Positions 29,644-38,919 of a DNA stretch of 64,000 bases are shown piece after piece (position 1 is the first letter of the stretch; each line of letters begins with the position of its first letter). The stretch comes from Sphingobium ummariense RL-3 (lineage in GTDB: Bacteria; Pseudomonadota; Alphaproteobacteria; Sphingomonadales; Sphingomonadaceae). The stretch spans positions 1 through 64,000 of the forward strand of contig NZ_AUWY01000074.1 of NCBI RefSeq assembly GCF_000447205.1. Direction: 5' to 3'. The position numbers and the translations under genes were made by a program. The notes beneath the pieces were generated by a model. The model saw nothing but the letters and a program-made list of their open reading frames with translations. It did not search any database and had not been told where the DNA came from.

Positions 29644-30591
29644 TCAGCCGCGCGCTTCGACCATCATCTTTTCCAGCCAGCGTCGAAAACCCTGGATCAC
29701 GGGCTCCTGCCAGCGTTCCCGGCGTGCGGTGAAGACGTAACCGCCCAGAAAGACGGGGCCGAAATCGCCGATTTCGATCAGCGCCCCCTGATCCAGATCA
29801 TCGGCCGCCAACAGTGTGTTGGTGAGCGCTATGCCCTGGCCCCGGCGTGCCGCGGCCACCGTCATGTGCGCGTGCCACAGCTTCGCTCCACCCAGCGTGT
29901 CGCCCACCTCGACATCATGCGCGCGAAACCAGCGACGCCACTGGCTGGTGTCCGATTCGTGCAGCAGCGGCGCGTCGAGTAGCGCGGACGGCGTATCGAA
30001 GCCGGCGCTCTGCCGCAGGAACTCCGGCGCGGCAACGGCGATGATTCGCGGCCGCAGGATCTCGACCGAACGCGTATCTTCGTCCTGCGCGGCCGGAGCC
30101 TCGCCATCGATGGCATAGGAGATATGCGCGTCCGCCTCGTGCGAGGCGAAGCGCGGGATATTGTCTGTCGGTTGCACTTCCAGTTCAACTTCCGGATGCA
30201 GCGCGCTGAAGCCGCCGAGCCGGCCGCTGAGCCATTGCGAGGCGATGCCCGGCACGGACCAGACGCGCAGCCGCCCGTCGTCGTTGCGATGGGTCAGCTC
30301 AGCACTGGCCGAGGCAAGTTCGGCCAGTGCTGCGCAGACGCGGCTGTGGAAGCGGGCGCCCTCCCGCGTCAGCCCGCCCGAGGCGCGATTGGCCAGCGGT
30401 ACGCCCGCCCATTGCTCCAGCGAGCGCAGGTGCCGGCTCACGGCCGCATGATCGAGCGACAGGGCCGCCGCCGCGCGCCGGATACCGCCACACGTCCCGA
30501 TCGCCTCGAATGCCCGCGTAGCGGCAAACGGCGGAAGCGCCCGCCGTTGCGCGGGTGTCAGCCCCTGTCGTGCGCTATCCCCTGCTGCCAT
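29644..30591 (-). CDS. LysR-family regulator heading the amine/GABA cluster
   Basis: 315 residues. Winged helix-turn-helix near residues 28-70 (GGIRRAAAALSLDHAAVSRHL), then the two-lobed effector domain of the GcvA-like subgroup. First gene of a minus-strand run that continues through the ABC transporter, cupin, oxidase and PQQ dehydrogenase, and divergent from amidohydrolase-gabT-gabD, so it is placed to control both arms. Effector unknown; a pathway amine or GABA is a reasonable guess. Confidence 0.9.
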   Translation of the reverse strand: MAAGDSARQGLTPAQRRALPPFAATRAFEAIGTCGGIRRAAAALSLDHAAVSRHLRSLEQWAGVPLANRASGGLTREGARFHSRVCAALAELASASAELTHRNDDGRLRVWSVPGIASQWLSGRLGGFSALHPEVELEVQPTDNIPRFASHEADAHISYAIDGEAPAAQDEDTRSVEILRPRIIAVAAPEFLRQSAGFDTPSALLDAPLLHESDTSQWRRWFRAHDVEVGDTLGGAKLWHAHMTVAAARRGQGIALTNTLLAADDLDQGALIEIGDFGPVFLGGYVFTARRERWQEPVIQGFRRWLEKMMVEARG

Positions 30592-30621
30592 CGTCCCACC
30601 CCCGACGTATATTACCGTCTG

Positions 30622-30649
30622 ATGATGGCCGCTGGTGTCGCCATGTCAA
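30622..30649 (-). promoter_or_regulatory. Candidate promoter for the LysR-led operon
   Basis: On the minus strand TTGACA (30649-30644) is followed after 16 bases by CATCAT (30627-30622), 31 bases before the LysR start codon. The 184-base divergent gap 30592-30775 should also hold the regulator's binding sites; I see no convincing T-N11-A palindrome. Confidence 0.35.
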
Positions 30650-30775
30650 CAGTTTGGTGTCACAAGCGGAGGCGGAGGGCGACGTTGACCCCAGGTCACC
30701 GCGGGGCGGCGATTTCTCGCCTTCCATGAAGCGGTCCGCGTGGCGACCAATGACACCTCGGGGATGGAGGCCGCT

Positions 30776-32479
30776 ATGCGAGAGTTGAAACCTTTGAGCG
30801 CCGTCGCCGCCGTGATGGTGCTCGGCGCCTCCGCGCAGGCGCAGACGGCACCGCGCCACGGCAGCGCCGACCTCGTCCTTGTAAACGCCAAGGTCATCAC
30901 GGTCGACGCGAAGGAGCGCATCGCGCATTCGGTGGCGGTGCTGGGCAACCGCATCGTCGCGGTCGACGGAACCGACGAGTGGGTCGGTCCCACGACCAGG
31001 GTGATCGACCTCAAGGGCCGCACGCTGCTGCCCGGTTTCATCGACGCCCATTCGCACGTCGAGGGCATGGCCGACGTGCAGGCGCATACCATCGACATTC
31101 AGGCGCCGCCGCTGAAGGACGGAAAAGCGATCATCGCGCGGCTCAAGGAGGCGCAGAAGGCGCTGCCGCCACGCGCCTGGCTGCGCGGCAACGGCACCTA
31201 CAATCAGGTGATGCCGACGCGCGAAGAGCTGGACGAAGCATTTCCCGACAATCCCGTGCGGCTCGACTGGAGCGCGCACGACAACCTCATCAACCACGCC
31301 GCCGCCGTCGCGCTGAAGCTCGATCGCACGTTCCCCGATCCGCCGAAGGGATCGACCGGTCGGCTGGAGCGCAATAAGGACGGCGAAGTCACGATCATCC
31401 GCGACTACAAGGTCGACTTCCCGGTGGACGCCTTCCCTTATGCCGAGAAGAAGGAGGCGTTGCGCAAGGTGCTGCGCGACTTCTACCTCCACCGTGGCGT
31501 CACCACCGTGTCCGATCTGTCGACCGCCGACGCCTATCGCGCCTATCAGGACCTGAAGGACGCAGGACAGCTGCCGACCCGCGTGCGGATGAACCCCTTC
31601 ATCCGCCAGCCCGCCCAGCTTGACGCGCTGCTGACCACCGGCATGCGTACGGGGCTGGGCGACGACATGCTGATGGTTGGGGCGGTGAAGATCATCCTCG
31701 ACGGCGTGTGGGGCACCACGGCGGCAGTGTACAAGCCGTTCTGGAACGGCTCGGGAACCACCTTCATCCCCAACAATATTGGCGGGACCAGCCGGAGCCA
31801 GGAGCAGCTGACACGCGAGATCGTCGCCGCACACAGGGCAGGCTGGCAGGTCGAGATCCATGCAAATGGCGATCGCGCGCAGGACATGACGCTCAATGCC
31901 TATGAGGCGGCGCAGAAGGCCTATCCGCGCCCGGACGCGCGCGACCGGATCGAGCATTTCGCGCATTTCCTGGTGCAGGACGAGGCGCGGACGGAGGAAC
32001 GACTGCGCCGCATGGTGGCCGATCGCATTATCCCCTCCGCGCAAGTCGCTTTCTTGTGGCGGCTGACTGACACCAACATCCGTGAGCCGGGTATTCAGTT
32101 CTTCGCACTGCGCCGCCTGATCGATCTCGGCCTGCATCCGACCGGCGGCGTTGACAATATCGGGACGCAGCCTTTTGCGACCTATCCGATGTTCTCGATC
32201 CAGCGCGCGGTCGCCCGTGACACGAAGTACGGCAGGATCGTCCAGCCCGAACAGGCGATCACCGTCATGGAGGCGATCAAGATGTTCACGATCTGGGCGG
32301 CGGAAGCGAACTTCCTCGAAAAGTCGCTCGGCAGCATCGAGATCGGCAAGATCGCCGATTTCGTGGTGCTGGGCGGCGATCCGCTGACCACGCCCAAGAC
32401 CAAGCTGTCGGAGATCCCGGTCGAGATGACGATCCTTGACGGCAAGATCCAGTACGATCGCGCCGAAGCCGCCCGCTGA
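30776..32479 (+). CDS. Exported YtcJ-like amidohydrolase
   Basis: 567 residues from ATG 30776 (MRELKPLSAVAAVMV), preferred because it gives a clean signal peptide ending GASAQAQ-TA; earlier in-frame ATGs at 30740 and 30764 would bury it. Metal-dependent hydrolase fold: composite beta domain LVLVNAKVITVDAKERI, then FIDAHSHVEGMAD (HxH), DWSAHD, IHANGDRAQD near 370 and IEHFAHFL. The IGKIADFVVLGGDPL end is typical of the YtcJ group, which cleaves amides or cyclic amides. Predicted periplasmic. First gene of a plus-strand operon with gabT 19 bases later. Confidence 0.88.
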   Translation: MRELKPLSAVAAVMVLGASAQAQTAPRHGSADLVLVNAKVITVDAKERIAHSVAVLGNRIVAVDGTDEWVGPTTRVIDLKGRTLLPGFIDAHSHVEGMADVQAHTIDIQAPPLKDGKAIIARLKEAQKALPPRAWLRGNGTYNQVMPTREELDEAFPDNPVRLDWSAHDNLINHAAAVALKLDRTFPDPPKGSTGRLERNKDGEVTIIRDYKVDFPVDAFPYAEKKEALRKVLRDFYLHRGVTTVSDLSTADAYRAYQDLKDAGQLPTRVRMNPFIRQPAQLDALLTTGMRTGLGDDMLMVGAVKIILDGVWGTTAAVYKPFWNGSGTTFIPNNIGGTSRSQEQLTREIVAAHRAGWQVEIHANGDRAQDMTLNAYEAAQKAYPRPDARDRIEHFAHFLVQDEARTEERLRRMVADRIIPSAQVAFLWRLTDTNIREPGIQFFALRRLIDLGLHPTGGVDNIGTQPFATYPMFSIQRAVARDTKYGRIVQPEQAITVMEAIKMFTIWAAEANFLEKSLGSIEIGKIADFVVLGGDPLTTPKTKLSEIPVEMTILDGKIQYDRAEAAR

Positions 32480-32498
32480 ACCATCCGGAGTGCCATTC

Positions 32499-33824
32499 AT
32501 GACGACCAATCTGAGCCTCGCGGCGCGGCGCAGCGCCGCCGTTCCCCGCGGTGTCGGCTCCGCCACCGCCATCTATGCCGACCGCGCCGAGAACGCCGAA
32601 CTGTGGGACGTGGAAGGGCGCCGCTTCATCGATTTCGCCGGCGGCATCGCGGTCCTCAACGTCGGCCATCGACATCCCAGGGTGATGGCTGCGGTGGGCG
32701 CGCAGCTGGATCGCTTCACCCATACCGCGTTCCAGGTCGCGCCATACGAAAACTATGTCGCGCTGGCCGAGCGGCTCAACGCGCTGGCGCCGTTCTCCGG
32801 CCCAGCCAAGACGATCCTGTTCACCACCGGCGCGGAAGCGACCGAGAACGCAGTCAAGATCGCGCGTGTCGCCACGCGGCGACCGGCGGTGATCGCCTTT
32901 GCCGGCGCCTTTCACGGCCGGACATTGCTCGCTTCCGCGCTGACCGGCAAGGTGGTGCCGTACAAACGCGGCTTCGGCCCGTTCCCGGGCGACATCCATC
33001 ACATCCCCTTCCCGACGCCGGGCAGCGGCGTCGACACCGCCGCCAGCCTGCGCGCGCTCGACACGCTCTTCGCCGCCGATGTCGACCCCGCTCAGGTAGC
33101 GGCGATCATCATCGAACCGATCCAGGGCGAAGGCGGCTTCAACGTCGCACCACCAGAGCTGCTGCGCGCGCTGCGCGAACGCTGCGACGCCCATGGCATC
33201 CTGCTGATCGTAGACGAGGTGCAGACGGGCTTCGCACGCACCGGGCGCATGTTCGGCATCGAACATGCCGGCGTGGAGCCGGATCTGGTGTGCGTCGCCA
33301 AATCGATGGGCGGCGGGTTTCCGCTCTCGGGCGTGATCGGCCGGGCGGACGTAATGGACGCGGTGGATCCCGGTGGGCTGGGCGGCACCTATGGCGGCTC
33401 GCCCGTCGCCTGCGCGGCGGCACTGGCCGTGCTGGACGTGATCAACGACGAGAAGCTGTTGGAGCGCGCCTCCAGCATGGGCGCAACGATCCGCGCCCGC
33501 GTCGAAGCGGCGGCACGACGCAACGGCAGCGTGGGCATCGCCCATCTGCGCGGTCACGGCGCGATGATCGGGTTCGACATCGTCGACCCCTTCACGGGCA
33601 CCGCCGATGGCGATGGTGCCCGGGCGGTCTGCGCGCGCGCGCTGGAAGCGGGGCTGATCCTGCTGTCGTGCGGCCCACAGGGCGAGACGATCCGCATCCT
33701 CGTTCCCCTGACGGCGAGCGACGGCGTGCTGGAGGAAGGGTTGTCGGCGCTGGATGCCGCACTGTTCAGTGATGCCCCAGCCGCCGCGTCGGCGGAGATC
33801 GGCAGCGAGTCGGCGCCGGCGTGA
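32499..33824 (+). CDS. gabT: 4-aminobutyrate aminotransferase (class III)
   Basis: 441 residues from ATG 32499 after GGAG. PLP-dependent transfer of the amino group of GABA to 2-oxoglutarate, giving succinate semialdehyde. Motifs: FTTGAEATENAVKIAR near 110, AFHGRTLLASALTGK near 142, EPIQGEGGFNVAP near 207, IVDEVQTGFARTGRMF near 240 and the PLP lysine in VAKSMGGGFPLSGV near 268. The next gene, a semialdehyde dehydrogenase, overlaps its stop (GTGA), which strongly supports the GABA assignment. Related omega-amino acid transaminases cannot be excluded. Confidence 0.92.
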   Translation: MTTNLSLAARRSAAVPRGVGSATAIYADRAENAELWDVEGRRFIDFAGGIAVLNVGHRHPRVMAAVGAQLDRFTHTAFQVAPYENYVALAERLNALAPFSGPAKTILFTTGAEATENAVKIARVATRRPAVIAFAGAFHGRTLLASALTGKVVPYKRGFGPFPGDIHHIPFPTPGSGVDTAASLRALDTLFAADVDPAQVAAIIIEPIQGEGGFNVAPPELLRALRERCDAHGILLIVDEVQTGFARTGRMFGIEHAGVEPDLVCVAKSMGGGFPLSGVIGRADVMDAVDPGGLGGTYGGSPVACAAALAVLDVINDEKLLERASSMGATIRARVEAAARRNGSVGIAHLRGHGAMIGFDIVDPFTGTADGDGARAVCARALEAGLILLSCGPQGETIRILVPLTASDGVLEEGLSALDAALFSDAPAAASAEIGSESAPA

Positions 33825-35293
33825 GCAGGGCCACGACGATCGGCCTCACGCGCTCCGACCTGCTGCGCGATGGCGGGTATATCGACGGCCGCTGGGTCGC
33901 CGCGACATCGACAATGCCGGTCACCAACCCGGCGGACGGATCGCTGGTTGGCAAGGTGGCGAATCTTGGCGCGGAGGCGGCGACGCAGGCGGTCGACGCG
34001 GCCGCGGCGGCACTTCCCGGCTGGCGCGCGCGCACCGGCAAGGAGCGCGCGCAGGTGCTGCGCTGCTGGCACGACCTGATGCACGCCCATGCCGACGACC
34101 TGGCGCGCCTGATGACGGCGGAGCAGGGCAAGCCCCTGGCCGAGGCGCGTGGCGAGGTCACCTATGCCGCCGCGTTCCTCGAATGGTTCGCGGAGGAAGC
34201 GAAGCGGGTGCGTGGCGAAGTGCTATCGCCGCATCTCGCCGACAAGCGTCTGGCGGTGCTGCGCCAGCCGGTCGGCGTGGTGGCGGCGGTGACACCCTGG
34301 AACTTTCCGCTGGCAATGATCACGCGCAAGGTTGGGCCGGCGCTGGCGGCGGGATGCACGGTCGTGCTCAAGCCGTCCGAACTGACCCCGTTGTCCGCGC
34401 TGGCGCTCGCCGCGCTGAGCGAGGAGGCGGGGGTGCCCGCCGGCGTCTTCAACGTCGTGGTGGGGGACGCGCCGCCGATCGGCGCCGTCCTGACCGGCGA
34501 TCCGCGCGTCGCGAAGTTCACCTTCACCGGATCGACCGCGGTGGGCAAGGCGCTGGCGGCCGCCTGCACGGGCACGGTCAAGCGCGTATCGCTGGAGCTC
34601 GGCGGCAATGCACCATTCCTCGTGTTCGACGATGCCGACCTGGATGCCGCCGTCGAAGGCGCGATCGCATCCAAGTTCCGGAACACCGGCCAGACCTGCG
34701 TGTGCGCCAATCGCCTGCTGGTACAGTCCGGGATCTACGACCGCTTCGCCCGCGCGCTGGCCGAACGTGTGGGGCGGATGGTGGTCGGTGCCGGGCTCGA
34801 GGGGGTGACCGACCAGGGACCTTTGATCGACGAGCGGGCGGTGGCCAAGGCGCGGGCGCATGTGGAGGACGCGGTGGCGCGCGGCGGCCATGTCTTGACC
34901 GGCGGTGGCGCGCTGGACCGCGCTGGTTTCTTCTTCGCGCCGACGGTCGTCGCCGACGTGCCGCCGGACGCGTTGCTGTGCCAGGAGGAGACATTCGGGC
35001 CGGTCGCGGGACTGGTCCGCTTCGAGACCGAAGCGGAGGCGCTGCGGCTCGCCAACGACACGCGAGCCGGACTCGCAGCCTATTTCTTCACCCGCGACGC
35101 CGATCGCAGCGTGCGGGTCGCCGAGGCGCTCGAATATGGCATGGTGGGGCAGAATACCGGCCTGATCTCGACCGAAGTCGCGCCGTTCGGCGGAATCAAG
35201 GAATCGGGCATGGGGCGCGAAGGCTCGCATCTAGGCATGGATGACTACCTCCAGTACAAGCTGGTGTGCGCGCATGTGCGCGCAGCGGATTAA
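33821..35293 (+). CDS. gabD: Succinate-semialdehyde dehydrogenase (NAD(P)+)
   Basis: 490 residues, GTG start overlapping gabT. Aldehyde dehydrogenase superfamily: VTPWNFPLAMITRK near 160, FTGSTAVGK near 235, catalytic Glu in LELGGNAP near 260 and catalytic Cys in NTGQTCVCANR near 293, with the second cysteine two residues on that is conserved in SSADH enzymes. Oxidises succinate semialdehyde to succinate for the TCA cycle. Last gene of the plus-strand operon; no clear terminator follows. Confidence 0.94.
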   Translation: MSRATTIGLTRSDLLRDGGYIDGRWVAATSTMPVTNPADGSLVGKVANLGAEAATQAVDAAAAALPGWRARTGKERAQVLRCWHDLMHAHADDLARLMTAEQGKPLAEARGEVTYAAAFLEWFAEEAKRVRGEVLSPHLADKRLAVLRQPVGVVAAVTPWNFPLAMITRKVGPALAAGCTVVLKPSELTPLSALALAALSEEAGVPAGVFNVVVGDAPPIGAVLTGDPRVAKFTFTGSTAVGKALAAACTGTVKRVSLELGGNAPFLVFDDADLDAAVEGAIASKFRNTGQTCVCANRLLVQSGIYDRFARALAERVGRMVVGAGLEGVTDQGPLIDERAVAKARAHVEDAVARGGHVLTGGGALDRAGFFFAPTVVADVPPDALLCQEETFGPVAGLVRFETEAEALRLANDTRAGLAAYFFTRDADRSVRVAEALEYGMVGQNTGLISTEVAPFGGIKESGMGREGSHLGMDDYLQYKLVCAHVRAAD

Positions 35294-35481
35294 GCAAGCT
35301 TGCCGGGGGAGCGCGATTCTGCCCCCCCCGCCCCCCGTCAATTCATGGTGGGAATGACGAAGTTGCTCTGCGTCGCCTGTCCTTCCGCTGGCGACGCACG
35401 GCACGCCCGCCGGCGTCGTCGATGCTCTCGCCCGCGTCAGCTTCCGCTCGACGTCAAGCGCGGTGCGGCACGGAGCGGTGG

Positions 35482-35967
35482 CTAGGCGGTGCGCCGGAAG
35501 ACCAGGATCGACAGCACCTTGCCCGTCTTGTCGTACAATAGGCTCAGCAGGGTCTGGCCGTCGATCGACGCGCGATGCTCGATGATCCGTTGCACGCCGC
35601 TGTCCGGCATCAGCTCCGTGATCGTGCGGCCGCCATCCACCCGCCGCACACGGGCGCGACCGACCGTGACGCCCCCCAGCGAGACGAGCGGCACCTCAGG
35701 CCCGTCCACCAGCGCCTTGAAGCGGACGCCGGTGGTCTTGCCCTGAAAGCGCACGGTGGCCGCATAGTCGATCTGCGTATCGTCGCCGCCGATCACCACC
35801 GTCTCCCCGATCACCCGCTCGTGCGCCGAAGCGCCGGCGTCGAGCTCCCAGGTGCCGCGAGTCGAGTGCGAGCTGGCCACGCCCACCGTGTCTTGCGCGC
35901 TTGCCGGACCGGCGACGATCACAGCCGCCGCCAGTCCGGCCGTTTGAAGAAGGACTGCCCTCATCAT
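35482..35967 (-). CDS. Hypothetical secreted protein downstream of the TonB receptor
   Basis: 161 residues (M1 or M2 start). Signal peptide AAAVIVAGPASAQ-DT. The remainder looks like a small beta-rich domain with few aromatic residues and no cysteines. No family recognised. It starts nine bases after the stop of the TonB receptor gene on the same strand, so the two are probably one transcription unit and it may help handle the same substrate in the periplasm. Confidence 0.7.
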   Translation of the reverse strand: MMRAVLLQTAGLAAAVIVAGPASAQDTVGVASSHSTRGTWELDAGASAHERVIGETVVIGGDDTQIDYAATVRFQGKTTGVRFKALVDGPEVPLVSLGGVTVGRARVRRVDGGRTITELMPDSGVQRIIEHRASIDGQTLLSLLYDKTGKVLSILVFRRTA

Positions 35968-35976
35968 GACGTCGTC

Positions 35977-38436
35977 TCAATACCGGGCGATCAGCTGAAG
36001 GCCGATCGTGCGCGGCCGCGCCGTCGATCCGCGCCAGAGCGGACCGCGTACATAGGTCGGCACGTTCACGTAATAACCGAAGTTGTTCAACACATTCTCG
36101 GCATAGACCGTCACGTTCACCGGACCGACGTCCAAGCCCGCGCGCAGGTCGAGATTCTCGATGTCGTCGGCATAGACACGGGTGGGATCATAGGTCGTCG
36201 CGGTCGGCTCCTGGAAGAGGAACAATCCCTTGTTCGCCGATCTCAGATTGTACTGCGCGCGAACATAGGCTTCGTTGCGGCCCAGTTCAAAGCGATATTC
36301 GATGTTGCTGTTTATGGTCCATGGCGTCGCACCGAGCGTCTGGTCGCGCAGCACCTGCGGGGCTGTGCCGATGCGGATCGTCTCGTCATAGGTCGCATCG
36401 ACATAGCCGATGCCGAAGCCGACGGTGAGCCGGCGCGACGGACGCAGCGTCAGGTTGAGGTCGAAGCCTTTGCTGGTCGCGGACGCGGTGTTCTGAACCA
36501 GCGCGAAGAGGCATTGCAGTCGTAGCTGTTGCTGGATGTTCTGCCACTTCACGTAATAGGCACTGACCTCGTAGGACAGCGCGCCGCCGAGCAGCCGGCT
36601 TTTGGAGCCGATCTCGTAGCTTTTGGTCCGATCGGGCGCGAAATCGCTTGCGTTGAGGCCAAGCTGCTCCGCCTCGGTGCGGCAGACATCGGGCAATGCC
36701 CTGTTCACGCCGCCGGTGCGGAAACCCTCGGCATAGGTGGCGTAATAGAGCGAATCCGGCGTCGCCTGGAACGACAGGCTCGCCTTCGGCAGGAAAGGAT
36801 TGGAGCGTTGCCGCCCTTGATAGCGGGAAATGCCGAGCGGTGGGTAGGATACGCCGCGCTCCGTAATATCGAATTCCAGCCTGTTGCGCGAATATCGCCC
36901 GCCGACGGTTGCCGTCAGTCGGTCGGCCAGACGGATATCGACATTGGCGAAAGCGGCGATCTCCTGCTCGCTGGTATATTCCTCACCGAAATAGATGGAG
37001 TCGCCAACGCGCGGTGGAATGCCTGCCTGTTCGGGCGTGCGGCCGAACCGATAGAAATAGAGTTCGGCATAGTTCGGCAGATTGATCGGGAGCGAGGTCT
37101 CGATCGAACTGCGGGAGTAATACAGTCCCACGGTATAGCGAAACAGCGCGTCGCTCTCGCCACCTGACAGGCGCAGTTCCTGCGAGAACAGCCGTTGGCG
37201 AATGTCCGGGTTCTGCGTGCCGATCGTGCGCGGAATGGTGGGTGTGATCGGAAACAGATACGCGTTACCGAAATAATTGCGCGCGTTGATGAACGTGGCG
37301 TCGTTCAGATCAACCACGTGGCGACGGAACAGCGACGTGACCGAGGTGATCGACGTCGCGCCCCACTCCCCCACCACTTTCAATGAAGGCAGATAGAAGC
37401 GATCGGTGCTGGGCTGTGCCACTGGCGAATAGCTAAGGAACTTGCCGTTCCGAGGATCGGAAACGCCGAGCGGGCAGGGGTTGAGCGTGCCGGCGCTGCC
37501 TGGCGAACCGGTCGTTGCGGGGCATCTTGTCCAAAGGTCGACGCGGTCATCGAACTTAAGTTCCTGATAATAGATGCTCGGCGCGATCGACAGCCACTCG
37601 TTCGGCTGAAAGAGCAGCGAGCCGCGCGCGACCAGAGTCTTGTCGCTGTTCGCATTCTCGCTGCGTTCCGTCGGGTCGAGCCAGCTCTGGCGATCGATCC
37701 AGCCGGCATTATAGCGGCGGTACACGCTGGCGCGGAAGCCGAGCACGTTCGTCACAAGCGGGCCGCCGACGGCGGCGCCCACTTCGTAGCCGGTGCCGCC
37801 GTGATCCACGAAGTTCACCGCGGCGCGTCCATAGGCACTGTACTTGGTGAGGCTCGGCGTCGGTGTGATGAAGCGAATCGCGCCACCTTGCGCGCTGGCG
37901 CCGAACAGCGTGCCCTGTGGTCCGCGCAGCACCTCGACACGCTCGATGTCGAAGATGAAGGGCACGGTGCTGCCATTGTAGTTGAGTGACGAATTGCGCG
38001 CCTGGATCGGCGTATCATCGATATACACGGCCGATGTGGCTGCGCCGGCGTTGGAGTCGATACCGCGAATGATGAAGCGGGTCTGATTACCCGAACCGCC
38101 GGTCGCGCGTGTGATGTCTAGGCCTGGCGTCTGGGCTACGACATCGCGAATGTCGCGAATGCCTCGGGAGTCCATGTTTTCCTGGGAAAATGCCGTGATC
38201 GAGATCGGAACCTTGGAAAGCGTCTCGGCACGCTTCGTCGCGGTCACCACGATTTCGCCACCCATTGCCGGTTCGGTCGCGGCGTTCGCCCGCTGGTCCG
38301 GCGCCATCGCTTGCTGCTCGGGTTGTGCGGCCACTCCTGCCGCGTCCTGCGCAATCGCGGGCAGTCCTGTACAGAAAGCCGCAAGCGAGGTTCCCGCAAC
38401 CGCCAGACCCCGCACCCGTCCGAGTTTCCCCATCAT
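35977..38436 (-). CDS. TonB-dependent receptor of the accessory block
   Basis: 819 residues from ATG 38436 (MMGKLGRVRGLAVAG); upstream frame to 38568 lacks a signal peptide. Signal ends LPAIAQ-DA, then a glutamine-rich linker, TonB box GEIVVTATKRAETL, plug with VAQTPGLDITR and VEVLRGPQGTLFGASAQGGAI, and a barrel closing with a terminal tyrosine (LQLIARY). This is the large Sphingomonad catabolic type rather than the siderophore type (plug lacks the KG-S-Y signature). Likely imports the substrate of the neighbouring amidohydrolase/GABA pathway; inference from context. Confidence 0.92.
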   Translation of the reverse strand: MMGKLGRVRGLAVAGTSLAAFCTGLPAIAQDAAGVAAQPEQQAMAPDQRANAATEPAMGGEIVVTATKRAETLSKVPISITAFSQENMDSRGIRDIRDVVAQTPGLDITRATGGSGNQTRFIIRGIDSNAGAATSAVYIDDTPIQARNSSLNYNGSTVPFIFDIERVEVLRGPQGTLFGASAQGGAIRFITPTPSLTKYSAYGRAAVNFVDHGGTGYEVGAAVGGPLVTNVLGFRASVYRRYNAGWIDRQSWLDPTERSENANSDKTLVARGSLLFQPNEWLSIAPSIYYQELKFDDRVDLWTRCPATTGSPGSAGTLNPCPLGVSDPRNGKFLSYSPVAQPSTDRFYLPSLKVVGEWGATSITSVTSLFRRHVVDLNDATFINARNYFGNAYLFPITPTIPRTIGTQNPDIRQRLFSQELRLSGGESDALFRYTVGLYYSRSSIETSLPINLPNYAELYFYRFGRTPEQAGIPPRVGDSIYFGEEYTSEQEIAAFANVDIRLADRLTATVGGRYSRNRLEFDITERGVSYPPLGISRYQGRQRSNPFLPKASLSFQATPDSLYYATYAEGFRTGGVNRALPDVCRTEAEQLGLNASDFAPDRTKSYEIGSKSRLLGGALSYEVSAYYVKWQNIQQQLRLQCLFALVQNTASATSKGFDLNLTLRPSRRLTVGFGIGYVDATYDETIRIGTAPQVLRDQTLGATPWTINSNIEYRFELGRNEAYVRAQYNLRSANKGLFLFQEPTATTYDPTRVYADDIENLDLRAGLDVGPVNVTVYAENVLNNFGYYVNVPTYVRGPLWRGSTARPRTIGLQLIARY

Positions 38437-38734
38437 TGATTTTCTCCCCGATCTCGAACGGCTCTCGCCATCCAGCCTCCGACACTCGTAACCCTCTTGT
38501 TCGGCCAGTCTGTGGTTGCTGTCGCGGCGGATGAAGTTGCGAAATCGCGAGCACCCGGTGATGTGCAATCACCGGCAAATGGTGGAAACATGCGTTGGCC
38601 AACCTGCTTTCGGGTCGAAAGCCATTGTGCTTCTATCCGGCAACTCCGCCGATTGCAGTGCAGCGGGGCGCTCTAGGGTCGGGACGATTGATGTGAGCGC
38701 GTGAATGTGATTCGGGTTCCGAGAGGAGACTGGA

Positions 38735-38919
38735 TTTGAGCGACCTATGCTGGCTGACGGGCGAGCAGATGGCGCGGCTCGCCGTATTTTCCTAAGAGCC
38801 ACGGCAAGCCTCGGGTTGACGATCGGCGGGTGTTGAGCGAGGTAATTTTCGTGAACCGCAATGGGTTGCGCTGGCGAGATGCGCCGAAGGATTACGGGCG
38901 GCACAAGACGCTCTAGGTC
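38735..38919 (+). pseudogene. IS5-family transposase N-terminal remnant
   Basis: Reads LSDLCWLTGEQMARLAVF, then a frame break around a TAA, then DDRRVLSEVIFVNRNGLRW and RDAPKDYGRHKTL before a TAG. This is the N-terminus of IS5-type transposases. It stops abruptly near 38919 where an oppositely oriented fragment of another element begins. Non-functional. Confidence 0.7.

Noticed and set aside
30575-32572. 665-codon minus-strand open frame opposite the amidohydrolase
   Set aside because: Arg/His-rich shadow; the plus strand has signal peptide and metal motifs.
35294-35481. Terminator after gabD
   Set aside because: C-rich runs are present but no stable stem followed by T-run.
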